Assembly: GCA_934254835.1 (NCBI GenBank)
Contig: CAKQMI010000014.1
Span: forward strand, 1-38,140
Source: an uncultured Clostridia bacterium
GTDB lineage: Bacteria > Bacillota > Clostridia > Christensenellales > CAG-917
DNA length: 38,140 nucleotides
Reading direction: 5' to 3'
The notes below the pieces were generated by a model, which did not search any database, was not told the origin of the DNA, and saw only the letters and a program-made list of their open reading frames with translations. The position numbers and the translations under genes were made by a program. This document shows, piece after piece, positions 22,801-31,793 of this stretch (within the stretch, counting starts at the first letter, position 1; each line of letters begins with the position of its first letter).

Positions 22801-25314
22801 TTACTTTTCTTCCTTAAAATCGAGTTGTCCGTCAACGAGCGTTATCAAAACTTTGCTGTTTTCCGATATATTGCCCTTCAGAATTTCTTCCGAAAGTCTG
22901 TCCTCGACCTGACGTTGAATCGTCCTTCTCATCGGTCTTGCGCCGTACTCTTTGTCATAGCCTTTATCCACAAGATGGGCTTTGGCTTCGTCCGAGATTT
23001 CCAGCGAAATTCCGTGTTCTTCAAGGCGTTTTTCAAGGTTTTTCAGCATAATGTCGGCAATCTTTTCGACGTCGGCTTTTTCAAGCGGGGTGAACACAAC
23101 GATTTCGTCAATGCGGTTGATAAATTCTGGTTTCATCACCTGTTTCAACGCATTGATTTGTCTGTCGCGGACGTCGTCGTAGTCTTCCTCGTTTGAAAAA
23201 CCGAGGCGTTGCGTCTTGTTGAGTTCGCTTGCGCCGACGTTGCTGGTCATGATGATTATCGTGTTTTTGAAACTTATCGTCCTGCCGTGACTGTCGGTAA
23301 GTCTGCCGTCTTCGAGGATTTGCAACAACATATTGAACACGTCGGGGTGCGCCTTTTCGATTTCGTCGAACAGCACAACCGAATAGGGTTTGCGTCTGAC
23401 TTTTTCGGTGAGTTGTCCGCCCTCGTCAAAGCCGACGTAGCCGGGCGCGCTTCCGATAAGTTTCGACACGTTCGCCTTTTCCATATACTCGCTCATATCC
23501 ACGCGTATCATCAGATTTTCGTCGCCGAACATTGCCTCGGCAAGTGCTTTTGACAGTTCGGTTTTGCCGACGCCCGTCGGTCCCAAGAAGATAAAACTGC
23601 CTATTGGGCGCTTCGGATCGGCGATGCCAGCCCTTGCGCGTTTTATCGCCCTCGCAACAGCCGAAACAGCCTCGCTTTGACCGATTACGCGTTTGTGCAG
23701 TGTATTTTCGAGGTTTAACAGCCGTTTGCTTTCGGCTTCGGTCAATTTCGCCACGGGGATACCCGTCCAGTCGGCAACGATTTCGGCAATATCTTCTTCG
23801 CCGATGGAAAGTTTTGCGTTGGCTTTTTCTTTGTCGTAATTCTCGCGACCTTCGTCAACGATTTTTTTGAGTTTATCCCTTTCGACTTTCAACTTTTCGG
23901 CTTTTTCAAATTGCTCGTTGTGCGACGCCTCTTTGATGTCGTAGTTCAGACTTGCAAGTTTTTCTTCGGCTTTTTTGATGTCGTCGGGGAGCGAAAACGC
24001 AAATATTCTTTTCCTGCTCGACGCCTCGTCCACAAGGTCGATTGCCTTGTCGGGCAAAAACCTGTCGGTAATGTACCTGTCCGAAAGATTTGCGGCAGCC
24101 TCGATAGCCTCGTCGGTGATTTCGACTTTGTGGTGCGCCTCGTATTTGTCGCGAAGTCCCTTTAATATCAGCACCGTATCGTCAACCGACGGCTGATCCA
24201 CAACGATGGGTTGGAAACGACGTTCGAGTGCGGCGTCTTTTTCGATATATTTTCGGTATTCGTCGATTGTCGTTGCGCCGATTGTCTGGATTTCGCCCCT
24301 CGCGAGCATAGGTTTTAAGATATTGGCGGCGTCAACCGCGCCTTCCGCACCGCCTGCGTTAACAATCGTGTGAATTTCGTCGATGAAAAGTATTATGTCG
24401 CCCGCCTTTTTCACTGTTTCGAGCGCGACTTTGAACCTTTCTTCAAATTCACCGCGGTATTTCGTACCGGCGACTATGCTTGCCATATCCAGCGAAAAAA
24501 CCTTTTTGCCCTTCAATGCGTCGGGGACTTGGTCGTTGACGATATTGAGCGCAAGCCCTTCTGACACAGCCGACTTGCCGACGCCCGGCTCGCCGATAAG
24601 GACGGGATTGTTTTTCGTGCGACGGCACAAAATTTGGATTATCCTTTCGATTTCCTTATCGCGCCCGATGACGGGATCCAGTTTGTTTTCTTTGGCTTTT
24701 TGCGTGAGGTCGATGCCGAAACCTTCAAGTTCTTTCAGTCCACCGCCCGCGGTTTTTCCATCGCCCGACTTAAAGCGACGGTCCTCCTCGACGCCAAATC
24801 CTCTTATGCGTTTATTGACGTTTTCAAGGGCGTCGTTCACGGTTTCCTCGCGGTTATCGCCCTCTTTTTCGCTCCGCTCATAGCGTGAGAAGTTGCGGGT
24901 TTTTTCCTCGTCCAAAACATTTGCGACGTCGTTTTGAAGTGCCAAAAAATTGTCCGCGGAATTCGTAAGAATTGTGTATGCGATACTATCCTGCTCGCAA
25001 ATAATCGACGCAAGCAAATGCTCGCTCCCGACGACGTCCTCTCCGCACTCCGCAGCAAGAACCTGTGCGTTCGACAGAATTCGCTTGGTTCTGACCGAGT
25101 AATACGGCTCGGTTTTCAGGCTCACCGCGTGAAAGCAATTTTGGATTCTCGAAAGCGTCACTCCGTGCAATTTCAAAAGGTTGTTGGCAATCGAGCCGTC
25201 GATAACGACGATGCCGGCAAGCAAATGTTCACTGCCGATTTCACCGCCCGTCTGCGTCGCGACGTTGTACGCTTCCTGCTTAATTCTTTGTACGTTTTTA
25301 CTGTCCTGAATCAT
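22801..25314 (-). CDS. clpC: ATP-dependent Clp protease ATP-binding subunit ClpC
   Basis: AAA+ unfoldase that feeds substrates to ClpP; adaptor McsB marks proteins by arginine phosphorylation. 837 residues: N-terminal Clp repeat domain (1-145), first AAA module with GEPGVGKSAVSEGLAL, a UVR-type middle domain (around 430-475, KAEEKLASLNYDIKEA), second module with GPTGVGKTELSKALAEAMF, and DEIEKAHPDVFN. The tripeptide LGF in KTQRLGFSNEED is the likely ClpP-docking loop, and YGARPMRRTIQRQVED marks sensor 2. CGGAGG precedes the ATG. Last gene of the ctsR operon, 12 bp after mcsB. Confidence 0.98.
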   Translation of the reverse strand: MIQDSKNVQRIKQEAYNVATQTGGEIGSEHLLAGIVVIDGSIANNLLKLHGVTLSRIQNCFHAVSLKTEPYYSVRTKRILSNAQVLAAECGEDVVGSEHLLASIICEQDSIAYTILTNSADNFLALQNDVANVLDEEKTRNFSRYERSEKEGDNREETVNDALENVNKRIRGFGVEEDRRFKSGDGKTAGGGLKELEGFGIDLTQKAKENKLDPVIGRDKEIERIIQILCRRTKNNPVLIGEPGVGKSAVSEGLALNIVNDQVPDALKGKKVFSLDMASIVAGTKYRGEFEERFKVALETVKKAGDIILFIDEIHTIVNAGGAEGAVDAANILKPMLARGEIQTIGATTIDEYRKYIEKDAALERRFQPIVVDQPSVDDTVLILKGLRDKYEAHHKVEITDEAIEAAANLSDRYITDRFLPDKAIDLVDEASSRKRIFAFSLPDDIKKAEEKLASLNYDIKEASHNEQFEKAEKLKVERDKLKKIVDEGRENYDKEKANAKLSIGEEDIAEIVADWTGIPVAKLTEAESKRLLNLENTLHKRVIGQSEAVSAVARAIKRARAGIADPKRPIGSFIFLGPTGVGKTELSKALAEAMFGDENLMIRVDMSEYMEKANVSKLIGSAPGYVGFDEGGQLTEKVRRKPYSVVLFDEIEKAHPDVFNMLLQILEDGRLTDSHGRTISFKNTIIIMTSNVGASELNKTQRLGFSNEEDYDDVRDRQINALKQVMKPEFINRIDEIVVFTPLEKADVEKIADIMLKNLEKRLEEHGISLEISDEAKAHLVDKGYDKEYGARPMRRTIQRQVEDRLSEEILKGNISENSKVLITLVDGQLDFKEEK

Positions 25315-25326
25315 AATTGCCTCCGA

Positions 25327-26328
25327 TTATTTCAAGTTTTCAAGTGTATGTCTGACCAGCGCGGCACGCACCAAATCGCGTTCGTCCGCGTTCAGACTGT
25401 ATGACTTCGCAATCTTCACAAGATTGGCAGGTTGTGCATCAAGAATGAGTTTATCCAACGATTTGACGTCGTTAAACTCGATTACGTTCATTGCCATACC
25501 AAGTTTAAGGTATGCAACAAGTTCCATAAACTCGCCCGACGACAAAAGTCTTGCGTTCTTCAAAATGCCGTAGGCGCGATACGCTTTGTCGGTGAGTTCG
25601 TCTTTTCGGTTGGTCAAAAGTTGGCGTCTTAACCCTTGCTCGGACGCGCACATTTCGCTGACGACTTTAGACACGTTGTCGATAATTTCTCGTTCGGTAA
25701 GACCTATCGAGCGGGCGTTTGAAAGTTGATACATACACCCGACGGGATTGCTCCTTTCGCCGTAAACGCCACGGAAAGTAAGCCCGTTATCCTTTGCGAT
25801 GAGCAGGAAATTTTCAATCATATCCGTGAAGGTCATCGCCGGCAAAAACACCATCACCGACGCTCTCATACCCGTGCCGACGTTCGTCAGACACGCCGTG
25901 AGATAGCCGAATTCGCTGTCGTACGCGACGTCCATCGTTTTGCTCAGATTATCGTCGTAGCGGTCAATCGCGTTGTAACATTCTTGCAGTTGAAAGCCAT
26001 TTTTTATGCACTGCGCGCGGATATGGTCCTCCTCGTTTATCATAACGGCGATGCTTTCGTCGTCGGACAGCAACAGCGCGCCCAAATCCTTTTTCGCAAG
26101 GTCGGGGCTTATGAGGTGTCTTTCGACAAGCGCCTGCCTGTCAACGTCGCGAAGATCGGACATAAACACAAGCTGATGCTCGAAGTCGGCTGAACGGTCG
26201 GCGCATTTTACAAGATAGGCGACCTCTTCGACGGTAATTCCCCTTTGCGGAAACGGAATCCCCGCCGAGTTTCTGGCAAGTCGTACCCTCGACGATACGA
26301 CCACGTTTTTCGTATTATCGTTTGTCAT
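25327..26328 (-). CDS. mcsB: Protein-arginine kinase McsB
   Basis: Phosphorylates arginine side chains on proteins and targets them to ClpCP. 333 residues from ATG 26328; a GTG at 26337 falls within the AGAGGTGG ribosome binding site and is less likely. Guanidino-kinase motifs: VVVSSRVRLARN at the N terminus, NEEDHIRAQ, and LTNVGTGMRASVMVFLPAM (active-site loop; the usual Pro after the Cys is Leu). The start overlaps the end of mcsA by 14 bp. Activity needs McsA, encoded next door. Confidence 0.96.
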   Translation of the reverse strand: MTNDNTKNVVVSSRVRLARNSAGIPFPQRGITVEEVAYLVKCADRSADFEHQLVFMSDLRDVDRQALVERHLISPDLAKKDLGALLLSDDESIAVMINEEDHIRAQCIKNGFQLQECYNAIDRYDDNLSKTMDVAYDSEFGYLTACLTNVGTGMRASVMVFLPAMTFTDMIENFLLIAKDNGLTFRGVYGERSNPVGCMYQLSNARSIGLTEREIIDNVSKVVSEMCASEQGLRRQLLTNRKDELTDKAYRAYGILKNARLLSSGEFMELVAYLKLGMAMNVIEFNDVKSLDKLILDAQPANLVKIAKSYSLNADERDLVRAALVRHTLENLK

Positions 26329-26782
26329 CGTCGCCACCTCTCAAAAAATCAAGAATTTCCTCAGCGTCGTCGAAGCGTCCCTCGTCCTTTGCAAGGTGGT
26401 ACTGCTCGCGCATGCTCTCGACGTCGGACAGACTGACGGTTTTATTTTTGCGCCCGACTTTTTTGCGTTTTCCGACGTGCTTTCTCGTGCCGTGCAACGC
26501 GTGGATATTGTTCAAAACAACACTTCTGAACACGTTGTAGCACTCACTGCAACCGACGTATTGACTGCCCTCGACCTCGGAAAGTCGCGTATGACACACG
26601 GGACACTCCGGCTCTTTTTGCATAAAAGCCTGATAAACGGGCATTGTGTTTCCACCGCGTTTCACCATACACTCGTCGCAAAGCGCAACCTCGTAGGCGT
26701 GCCCGTTAAGTTCGATTGTGGATAGCGTCGTTGCCGGACGCATTTGACAGTCGTCGCAAATCCGACCGCTGTAATTTCGCAT
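26315..26782 (-). CDS. mcsA: McsB activator McsA
   Basis: Zinc-binding activator of the McsB kinase. 155 residues with four cysteine pairs: CDDC and CDEC in the first 40 residues, CPVC and CSEC near 60-80, giving two zinc sites. A basic stretch HGTRKHVGKRKKVGRK follows, and a C-terminal UVR motif (SMREQYHLAKDEGRFDDAEEI) that contacts ClpC. AGAGGTAG precedes the ATG; it begins 2 bp after ctsR. Confidence 0.96.
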   Translation of the reverse strand: MRNYSGRICDDCQMRPATTLSTIELNGHAYEVALCDECMVKRGGNTMPVYQAFMQKEPECPVCHTRLSEVEGSQYVGCSECYNVFRSVVLNNIHALHGTRKHVGKRKKVGRKNKTVSLSDVESMREQYHLAKDEGRFDDAEEILDFLRGGDDDKR

Positions 26783-26784
26783 AA

Positions 26785-27234
26785 CTACCTCTTTAATATT
26801 TGTATAATGGTTTCTTTCAAAATATTGCTTCTGATGACGTCGGCGACGTGTTGCGGGGCGGTCAACGCCTTGTCGCAGGTCGCGGTCAACAGTATATTGC
26901 CCTCGTCTTTCGTGATGACGTTGTCCTCCACAAGGTGCTCGATAATCTGCTTGGTGCGAGTATAGCTTGTGGGATTGTCAAGCGACGGCAATATGCTTTC
27001 AAGATATCCGTTTTGTTTGGCGTCAAATTTTTCGATGCGGATAAACCCGCCACCGCCACGCTGTCCGACCACGTTGAAGCCCCTCTCCGTCGTGAAGCGG
27101 GTTTTCAAAACGTAGTTGATTTGGCTGGGCGCGCACTGAAAATAGGACGCAAGTTCGTTACGGCTGATTTCCGCACTCTTGTCGTCCCCCATAATCTCGA
27201 TTATGAAGTTTTCGATAACGTCGCTGACTTTCAT
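26785..27234 (-). CDS. ctsR: Heat-shock repressor CtsR
   Basis: Repressor of clp genes that releases DNA on heating or by McsB action. 149 residues from ATG 27234; a frame start at 27303 would run through the promoter and is rejected. The N terminus MKVSDVIENFIIEIM, winged HTH with ELASYFQCAPSQINYVLKTRF, and the glycine-rich wing loop GQRGGGGFIRI are diagnostic. C-terminal four-helix dimer domain begins near 75. First gene of ctsR-mcsA-mcsB-clpC, with a CtsR box in its own promoter region. The Shine-Dalgarno is weak. Confidence 0.97.
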   Translation of the reverse strand: MKVSDVIENFIIEIMGDDKSAEISRNELASYFQCAPSQINYVLKTRFTTERGFNVVGQRGGGGFIRIEKFDAKQNGYLESILPSLDNPTSYTRTKQIIEHLVEDNVITKDEGNILLTATCDKALTAPQHVADVIRSNILKETIIQILKR

Positions 27235-27248
27235 ATGTTCGCTCAAAA

Positions 27249-27265
27249 TTTGACTTTCTTTGACC
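27249..27265 (-). promoter_or_regulatory. CtsR operator
   Basis: GGTCAAA-GAA-AGTCAAA on the minus strand, a tandem heptad with a 3-nt spacer as in known CtsR boxes, one mismatch in the second heptad's first base being allowed by the consensus. It covers about +2 to +18 of the predicted transcript, so binding would block initiation: negative autoregulation. Confidence 0.9.
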
Positions 27266-27273
27266 TTAATTTT

Positions 27274-27303
27274 ATTATACCCATATTCTGCCCCGATTGT
27301 CAA
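27274..27303 (-). promoter_or_regulatory. Promoter of the ctsR operon
   Basis: TTGACA (27303-27298), 18-nt spacer, TATAAT (27279-27274) on the minus strand; both hexamers are consensus. Predicted start near 27267, directly before the CtsR operator. Confidence 0.85.
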
Positions 27304-27413
27304 GGTTTTTTATTGCACTTTTTCACGGATTTTTGACGAAATATCGCAAAAATGTTTTCTACAAAATTCTCTGCAATAAAGTGAAAAATCAAACTTACAG
27401 CGATTTTTTTCAT

Positions 27414-27441
27414 AACAAAAGCCACCGCTTTCACGGTGGCT
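27414..27441 (-). terminator. Rho-independent terminator after ppdK
   Basis: 8-bp stem AGCCACCG/CGGTGGCT with a 6-nt loop and a TTTTGTT tail on the minus strand, 20 bp after the ppdK stop. Confidence 0.75.
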
Positions 27442-27461
27442 AATTTGTTTGTTTTACCCTA

Positions 27462-29861
27462 TTAGTTTCTGGGGTTTTTAATGTTTGCTTGAGCCGCTGC
27501 AAGGCGTGCAATGGGCACGCGGAAGGGACTGCAAGATACATAGTTCAAGCCGATCTTGTGGCAGAACTCGATGGAGGAAGGATCACCGCCGTGTTCACCG
27601 CAGATACCGCAGTGAATGTCTTTGCGGGTTTCGTGTCCCATCTTGACAGCATAATCCATAAGTTTGCCGACGCCGGTGGTGTCAAGACGTGCAAACGGAT
27701 CAGACTCGAAGATTTTGTTCTTATAGTACGAAGGCAAGAATTTGCTTGCGTCGTCACGGCTGAAACCGAAGGTCATTTGCGTAAGGTCGTTGGTACCGAA
27801 GCAGAAGAATTCGGCTTCTTTTGCGATTTCGTGATACGTTACCGCAAGACGGCATCCGCGATGTCCCATCATCGGGTTGAATTCGTGCAGAGAATCGCAG
27901 ATAATCTTGATTTCTTGAACGGTCTTGCCCTGTGCTTTTGCAAGTTCTTCGATGTCCTTTTCTTCGGTGGGAACGAACTCGTGAAGCGGGGGATCGAGGA
28001 AACGAATGGTGACGGGATGTCCTTCGAGGGCTTCCATAAGACCTTCGAAGTCAGCCTGTTGCATAGGCTCGATCTTATCAAGGGCTTTTCTGCGTTCTTC
28101 GACGGTTTCGGAGCAAATCATCTCACGGAACTTATCGATACGGCCGGGGCCGAAGAACATGTGCTCGGTACGGCAAAGACCGATGCCCTGTGCGCCAAGT
28201 TCAGCCGCGCGTTTTGCGTCGGCGGGAGTGTCGGCGTTGGTGCGGACAGCCATTGCTTTATATTTGTCGGCAAGACGCATAATCCTTCCGAAGTATCCGC
28301 TGTTGGGATCTGCGGGGACGGTCTTGATTGCGATGTCGTAAATGTTGCCGGTGCTTCCGTCGAGGGAGAGGTCGTCGCCTTCGTGGAAGGTTTTTCCGCC
28401 AAGTTCAAAGAATTTTTCGGCTTCGTGCATTTTGATGTCACCGCAACCCGAAACACAGCAGGTGCCCATTCCGCGAGCGACAACAGCCGCGTGGGAGGTT
28501 TGACCGCCACGAACGGTGAGGATACCTTGTGCGTATTTCATGCCCTCGATGTCTTCGGGAGAAGTTTCGAGACGGACGAGAATGACTTTCTTGCCTGCTT
28601 GACCGAGTTTGACAGCGTCTTCGGGAGTGAAAACGATGGTGCCTGCGGCTGCGCCCGGAGAAGCGGCGATACCTTTGCCGACGACGTTGTTTTTATCGGC
28701 GTTTTTGAGAGCCGTTGCGTCGAACTGAGGATGCAAAAGCATATCAAGCGTTTTTGCGTCGATTTGGAGGAGCGCTTCCTTTTCGTTGATCATGCCCTCG
28801 TCGATGAGGTCGCAAGCGATACGGATAGCGGCGGCGGCGGTACGTTTGCCGTTTCTGGTTTGAAGCATATAGAGTTTGCCACGTTCGATGGTGAATTCCA
28901 TATCCTGCATATCGCGGTAGTGGTTTTCAAGAGTATCGCAAACGGCAAGGAACTGTTTGTAAACGTCGGGAAGAACTTCCGCCATTTGGCTGATGGGCAT
29001 CGGGGTGCGAACGCCTGCGACGACGTCTTCGCCCTGAGCGTTCATCAAGAACTCGCCCATAAGACCTTTTTCGCCGGTTGCGGGATTGCGCGTGAATGCA
29101 ACGCCCGTTCCGCAATCGTCGCCCATGTTACCGAAAGCCATCATTTGTACGTTGACCGCGGTGCCCCAGCTGTAAGGAATGTCGTGGTCCATACGATAGA
29201 TGTTGGCGCGGGGGTTGTCCCAGCTTCTGAAAACGGCTTTGATTGCGCCGAAGAGTTGCTCTTTCGGATCGGACGGGAAGTCGTTGCCGATTTTTGCTTT
29301 GTATTCTGCCTTGAACTGATTTGCAAGTTCTTTAAGGTCGCCCGCGTCGAGGTCGATATCTTGTTGTACGCCCTTTTCCGCTTTCATTTTGTCGATGAGT
29401 TCCTCAAAGTACTTCTTGCCGACTTCCATAACAACGTCGGAGTACATTTGAATGAAACGACGATAGCAGTCCCACGCCCAACGGGGGTTGCCGGATTTTG
29501 CCGAAAGAACTTCGACAACTTCTTCGTTAAGACCAAGGTTGAGAATGGTGTCCATCATGCCGGGCATCGATGCGCGTGCGCCCGAACGGACGGAAACGAG
29601 AAGGGGATTTTCTTTATCGCCGAATTTCTTGCCGGTGATATTCTCGAGTTTTTCGATGTTGTCCATAATTTCGGCTTGGATATCGTCATTGATTCTCTTG
29701 CCGTCTTCGTAGTACTGCGTGCAGGCTTCGGTCGAAATGGTAAAACCTTGGGGAACAGGAAGACCGATGTTGGTCATTTCCGCGAGGTTTGCACCCTTAC
29801 CGCCGAGAAGTTCACGCATGTTGGCGTTACCTTCGGTGAAAAGATAAACGTACTTTTTCAT
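27462..29861 (-). CDS. ppdK: Pyruvate phosphate dikinase with an internal deletion
   Basis: Interconverts pyruvate, ATP and phosphate with PEP, AMP and pyrophosphate; glycolytic or gluconeogenic in anaerobes. 799 residues against about 875 in Clostridium symbiosum PPDK. ATP-grasp domain (1 to about 340), swivel domain with phosphohistidine His457 in RGGQTSHAAVVARGMGT, then the PEP/pyruvate barrel with GLCRTEHMFF, RFLDPPLHEF, FGTNDLTQMTFG and CGICGEHGGDPSS. At residues 675-686 TYHEIA joins directly to KEAEFF: about 80 residues usual here, including the IPEIMIPLVG and GTMIEIPRAAL strands with a Mg2+-binding Glu, are missing in frame. GGAGG precedes the ATG. PEP chemistry may be lost. Confidence 0.93.
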   Translation of the reverse strand: MKKYVYLFTEGNANMRELLGGKGANLAEMTNIGLPVPQGFTISTEACTQYYEDGKRINDDIQAEIMDNIEKLENITGKKFGDKENPLLVSVRSGARASMPGMMDTILNLGLNEEVVEVLSAKSGNPRWAWDCYRRFIQMYSDVVMEVGKKYFEELIDKMKAEKGVQQDIDLDAGDLKELANQFKAEYKAKIGNDFPSDPKEQLFGAIKAVFRSWDNPRANIYRMDHDIPYSWGTAVNVQMMAFGNMGDDCGTGVAFTRNPATGEKGLMGEFLMNAQGEDVVAGVRTPMPISQMAEVLPDVYKQFLAVCDTLENHYRDMQDMEFTIERGKLYMLQTRNGKRTAAAAIRIACDLIDEGMINEKEALLQIDAKTLDMLLHPQFDATALKNADKNNVVGKGIAASPGAAAGTIVFTPEDAVKLGQAGKKVILVRLETSPEDIEGMKYAQGILTVRGGQTSHAAVVARGMGTCCVSGCGDIKMHEAEKFFELGGKTFHEGDDLSLDGSTGNIYDIAIKTVPADPNSGYFGRIMRLADKYKAMAVRTNADTPADAKRAAELGAQGIGLCRTEHMFFGPGRIDKFREMICSETVEERRKALDKIEPMQQADFEGLMEALEGHPVTIRFLDPPLHEFVPTEEKDIEELAKAQGKTVQEIKIICDSLHEFNPMMGHRGCRLAVTYHEIAKEAEFFCFGTNDLTQMTFGFSRDDASKFLPSYYKNKIFESDPFARLDTTGVGKLMDYAVKMGHETRKDIHCGICGEHGGDPSSIEFCHKIGLNYVSCSPFRVPIARLAAAQANIKNPRN

Positions 29862-29986
29862 AAAATAAAAACCTCCAAACGATTTTAATTACAATTTAAT
29901 GCTATAAAATAATATAACAAATAACAAATAAAAGCAAACGAAAAAGGGTGCTTTTGACTTTTTTTATATAAAAAAAGGAAAATAAA

Positions 29987-30706
29987 TCAAAGTTTTGAAA
30001 ATTCTTCGAATGAATAATTCTTCTTGACGCCCGTAAAAAACGACAAAATGCCCGTGGTATCTCTTAAAAGCCTTGTGACTTCCTGCACTTCGCCCTGCCG
30101 TTTTTCCGTCAAAATCTCGACGTCGGACTTTGAAAACGATATGTAGTTCAAACTGCGATTTGAGTATTCGACGACACCGCCGATATAATAATCGAAGCAA
30201 ACTTTTTCTTCGCTTGCAAGGCTTTTTCCACTGAGTGCGGAAGTCGAAAAATTGAGTTCGTACCCGACGATTTTAAGTACGTCGTTTATAAATTTCAAAA
30301 GTGAGTTTTCGGGGGGAATTTCAAGGTTGTACGCAAGCCTTTCAAGCGTTTTCGTGCCGACGATCAGCAATGCCCGCACGGTGTCGGTATCTGCGTTTTC
30401 CGACAGTTTATCCAACCATTCCAGCACGCTAAACCCCGCATAGTAGCGTTTCAGGTCGAAAACGATATCGTTGAAATTGTCGTAAAGTTCGCACCCTTTC
30501 AAGGTATAGCGTCCCTTGTTTTCAAAGACGATATACTCGCCGAAACACAAAGGAGAAGACGCAAATTTAAGTTTCGCCTTCGGGTTTTTGACGCCCGTCG
30601 CTTTCACCAAAATTTTGCCCTTCTCCGCAGTGCATAGCGTGATTAACTTGTCGTTGTCCTTATAATCGACAACTCGTACGCAAAGCGCGTTAAGTTTCTC
30701 GTCCAT
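29987..30706 (-). CDS. recO: DNA repair protein RecO
   Basis: Recombination mediator that helps RecA load on SSB-coated DNA. 239 residues: N-terminal OB fold (VVDYKDNDKLITLCTAEKGKILVKATGVKNPKAKL in shorter pieces matches the family at 12-46), then helical domain with YAGFSVLEWLDKL and LKFINDVLKIVGYE. The usual central C-x2-C...C-x2-C zinc motif after the GYE segment is absent; only one Cys remains there. It sits in the conserved era-yqzL-recO order; its first codons overlap the end of yqzL. Confidence 0.93.
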   Translation of the reverse strand: MDEKLNALCVRVVDYKDNDKLITLCTAEKGKILVKATGVKNPKAKLKFASSPLCFGEYIVFENKGRYTLKGCELYDNFNDIVFDLKRYYAGFSVLEWLDKLSENADTDTVRALLIVGTKTLERLAYNLEIPPENSLLKFINDVLKIVGYELNFSTSALSGKSLASEEKVCFDYYIGGVVEYSNRSLNYISFSKSDVEILTEKRQGEVQEVTRLLRDTTGILSFFTGVKKNYSFEEFSKL

Positions 30707-30812
30707 CGTCTTTCATTTCGGAATCACCCCGTCTTACCGCATTGTAAAAGAGATAAGTTGCGGGCGAGCCCGTCTTTTCAAATAACTTCCACGAAACTTT
30801 TTTTGCGTCCAT
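30690..30812 (-). CDS. yqzL: YqzL family small protein
   Basis: A 40-codon gene from ATG 30812 to TAA 30690, with GAGGG about 6 nt upstream of the start. The core W-K-L-F-E-K-T-G-S-P-A-T-Y-L-F-Y matches the YqzL pattern (W..F..TGS...YL..), and it lies exactly between era and recO, as in B. subtilis. Function of YqzL is unknown. The last 17 bp overlap the start of recO, so it probably couples recO translation. Confidence 0.88.
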   Translation of the reverse strand: MDAKKVSWKLFEKTGSPATYLFYNAVRRGDSEMKDDGRET

Positions 30813-30876
30813 ACAAGCCCTCACGGTGTTAACTTGTGCGGATTTTCAAAAGTTATGCGTGAAAATCAAAAATATT

Positions 30877-31770
30877 TTATACTTCTTTTTTGTCGTATCC
30901 CAAGTTTTTGAGAAGGTAGTCGCTGTCGCGCCAATCCTCTTTCACCCTTACCCAAAGGGTAAGATACACCTGCTCACCGCACATTTCCTCGATGTCCTGA
31001 CGGGCGTATGTTGCGATTTTTTTCAGCATTTCGCCCTTTTTGCCGATGATAATGGGCTTGTGCGTGTCCTTTTCGCAGACGATGTCGGCGTCGATGTCGT
31101 ACATACTGCCGTCCTCGCGCATTTCAAACTTATTGATATTGACGCAAATGCCGTAAGGAATTTCTTTTTCCAAAAGTTTCAACGCCTTTTCGCGAATGAT
31201 TTCGGACGCCATAAAACGCATGGTTTTGTCTGTGAAAACGTCGTCGTCGTACATTTTTTCGCCCTCTGGCATAAGCGCGACAAGCTGTTTTATAATCTCG
31301 TCCACGTTCTCGTTTTTCTTCGCCGAAACGGGCACGACGGCTTTGATTTTGTCGTACTGCTTTAAGCCTTCCAACTGTTTGAAAATCTTTTCTTTGGTGA
31401 CGACGTCGGTCTTATTAAGCGCGACTACGACGGGCGTTTTGCCGTCCAAATGCTCGTCCAAAAACTTCTTGTCGAAGTCGTCGAAACCTTTGTCGCCGTT
31501 GACGACGTAAAGTATCGCGTCCACGCCTTCGAGTGCCGTCGATACGCTTTTCATCATATAGTCGCCCAGCTTATTTCGACTGTTGTGCAACCCCGGCGTA
31601 TCGGTGAAAACCAACTGAAAATCGTCGCCGTTGACAATGCCCGTGATTTTGTTGCGCGTCGTCTGCGGACGCCAACTCACGATTGCGACTTTTTCGCCGA
31701 CCATGGCGTTCAGAAGGGTGCTTTTGCCCGCGTTGGGCTTTCCTGCGATTGTGATAAATCCAACTTTCAT
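30877..31770 (-). CDS. era: GTPase Era
   Basis: Essential GTPase that binds the 3' end of 16S rRNA during 30S maturation. 297 residues: G1 GKPNAGKSTLLN at 10-21, switch region RPQTTRNKITGI, G3 TDTPGLHNSRNKLG, G4 NKTDVV, then a C-terminal KH domain with IIIGKKGEMLKKIATYAR. It follows ybeY by 23 bp; era and ybeY act on the same rRNA end. No intergenic dgkA or cdd is present, unlike B. subtilis. Confidence 0.98.
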   Translation of the reverse strand: MKVGFITIAGKPNAGKSTLLNAMVGEKVAIVSWRPQTTRNKITGIVNGDDFQLVFTDTPGLHNSRNKLGDYMMKSVSTALEGVDAILYVVNGDKGFDDFDKKFLDEHLDGKTPVVVALNKTDVVTKEKIFKQLEGLKQYDKIKAVVPVSAKKNENVDEIIKQLVALMPEGEKMYDDDVFTDKTMRFMASEIIREKALKLLEKEIPYGICVNINKFEMREDGSMYDIDADIVCEKDTHKPIIIGKKGEMLKKIATYARQDIEEMCGEQVYLTLWVRVKEDWRDSDYLLKNLGYDKKEV

Positions 31771-31793
31771 ATCTTGTGTCCTAATTAAATTCT

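Noticed and set aside
26785..27303. Longer CtsR starting at 27303
   Set aside because: The extra 23 codons would be read from the promoter and CtsR operator; the conserved N terminus begins at ATG 27234.
27489..29888. A 799-codon open frame on the plus strand opposite ppdK
   Set aside because: It is the mirror of a highly expressed gene with biased codons, gives a Phe/Val/Cys-rich product with no family resemblance, and has no ribosome binding site. The same holds for long plus-strand frames opposite ackA-pta (1009-2403).
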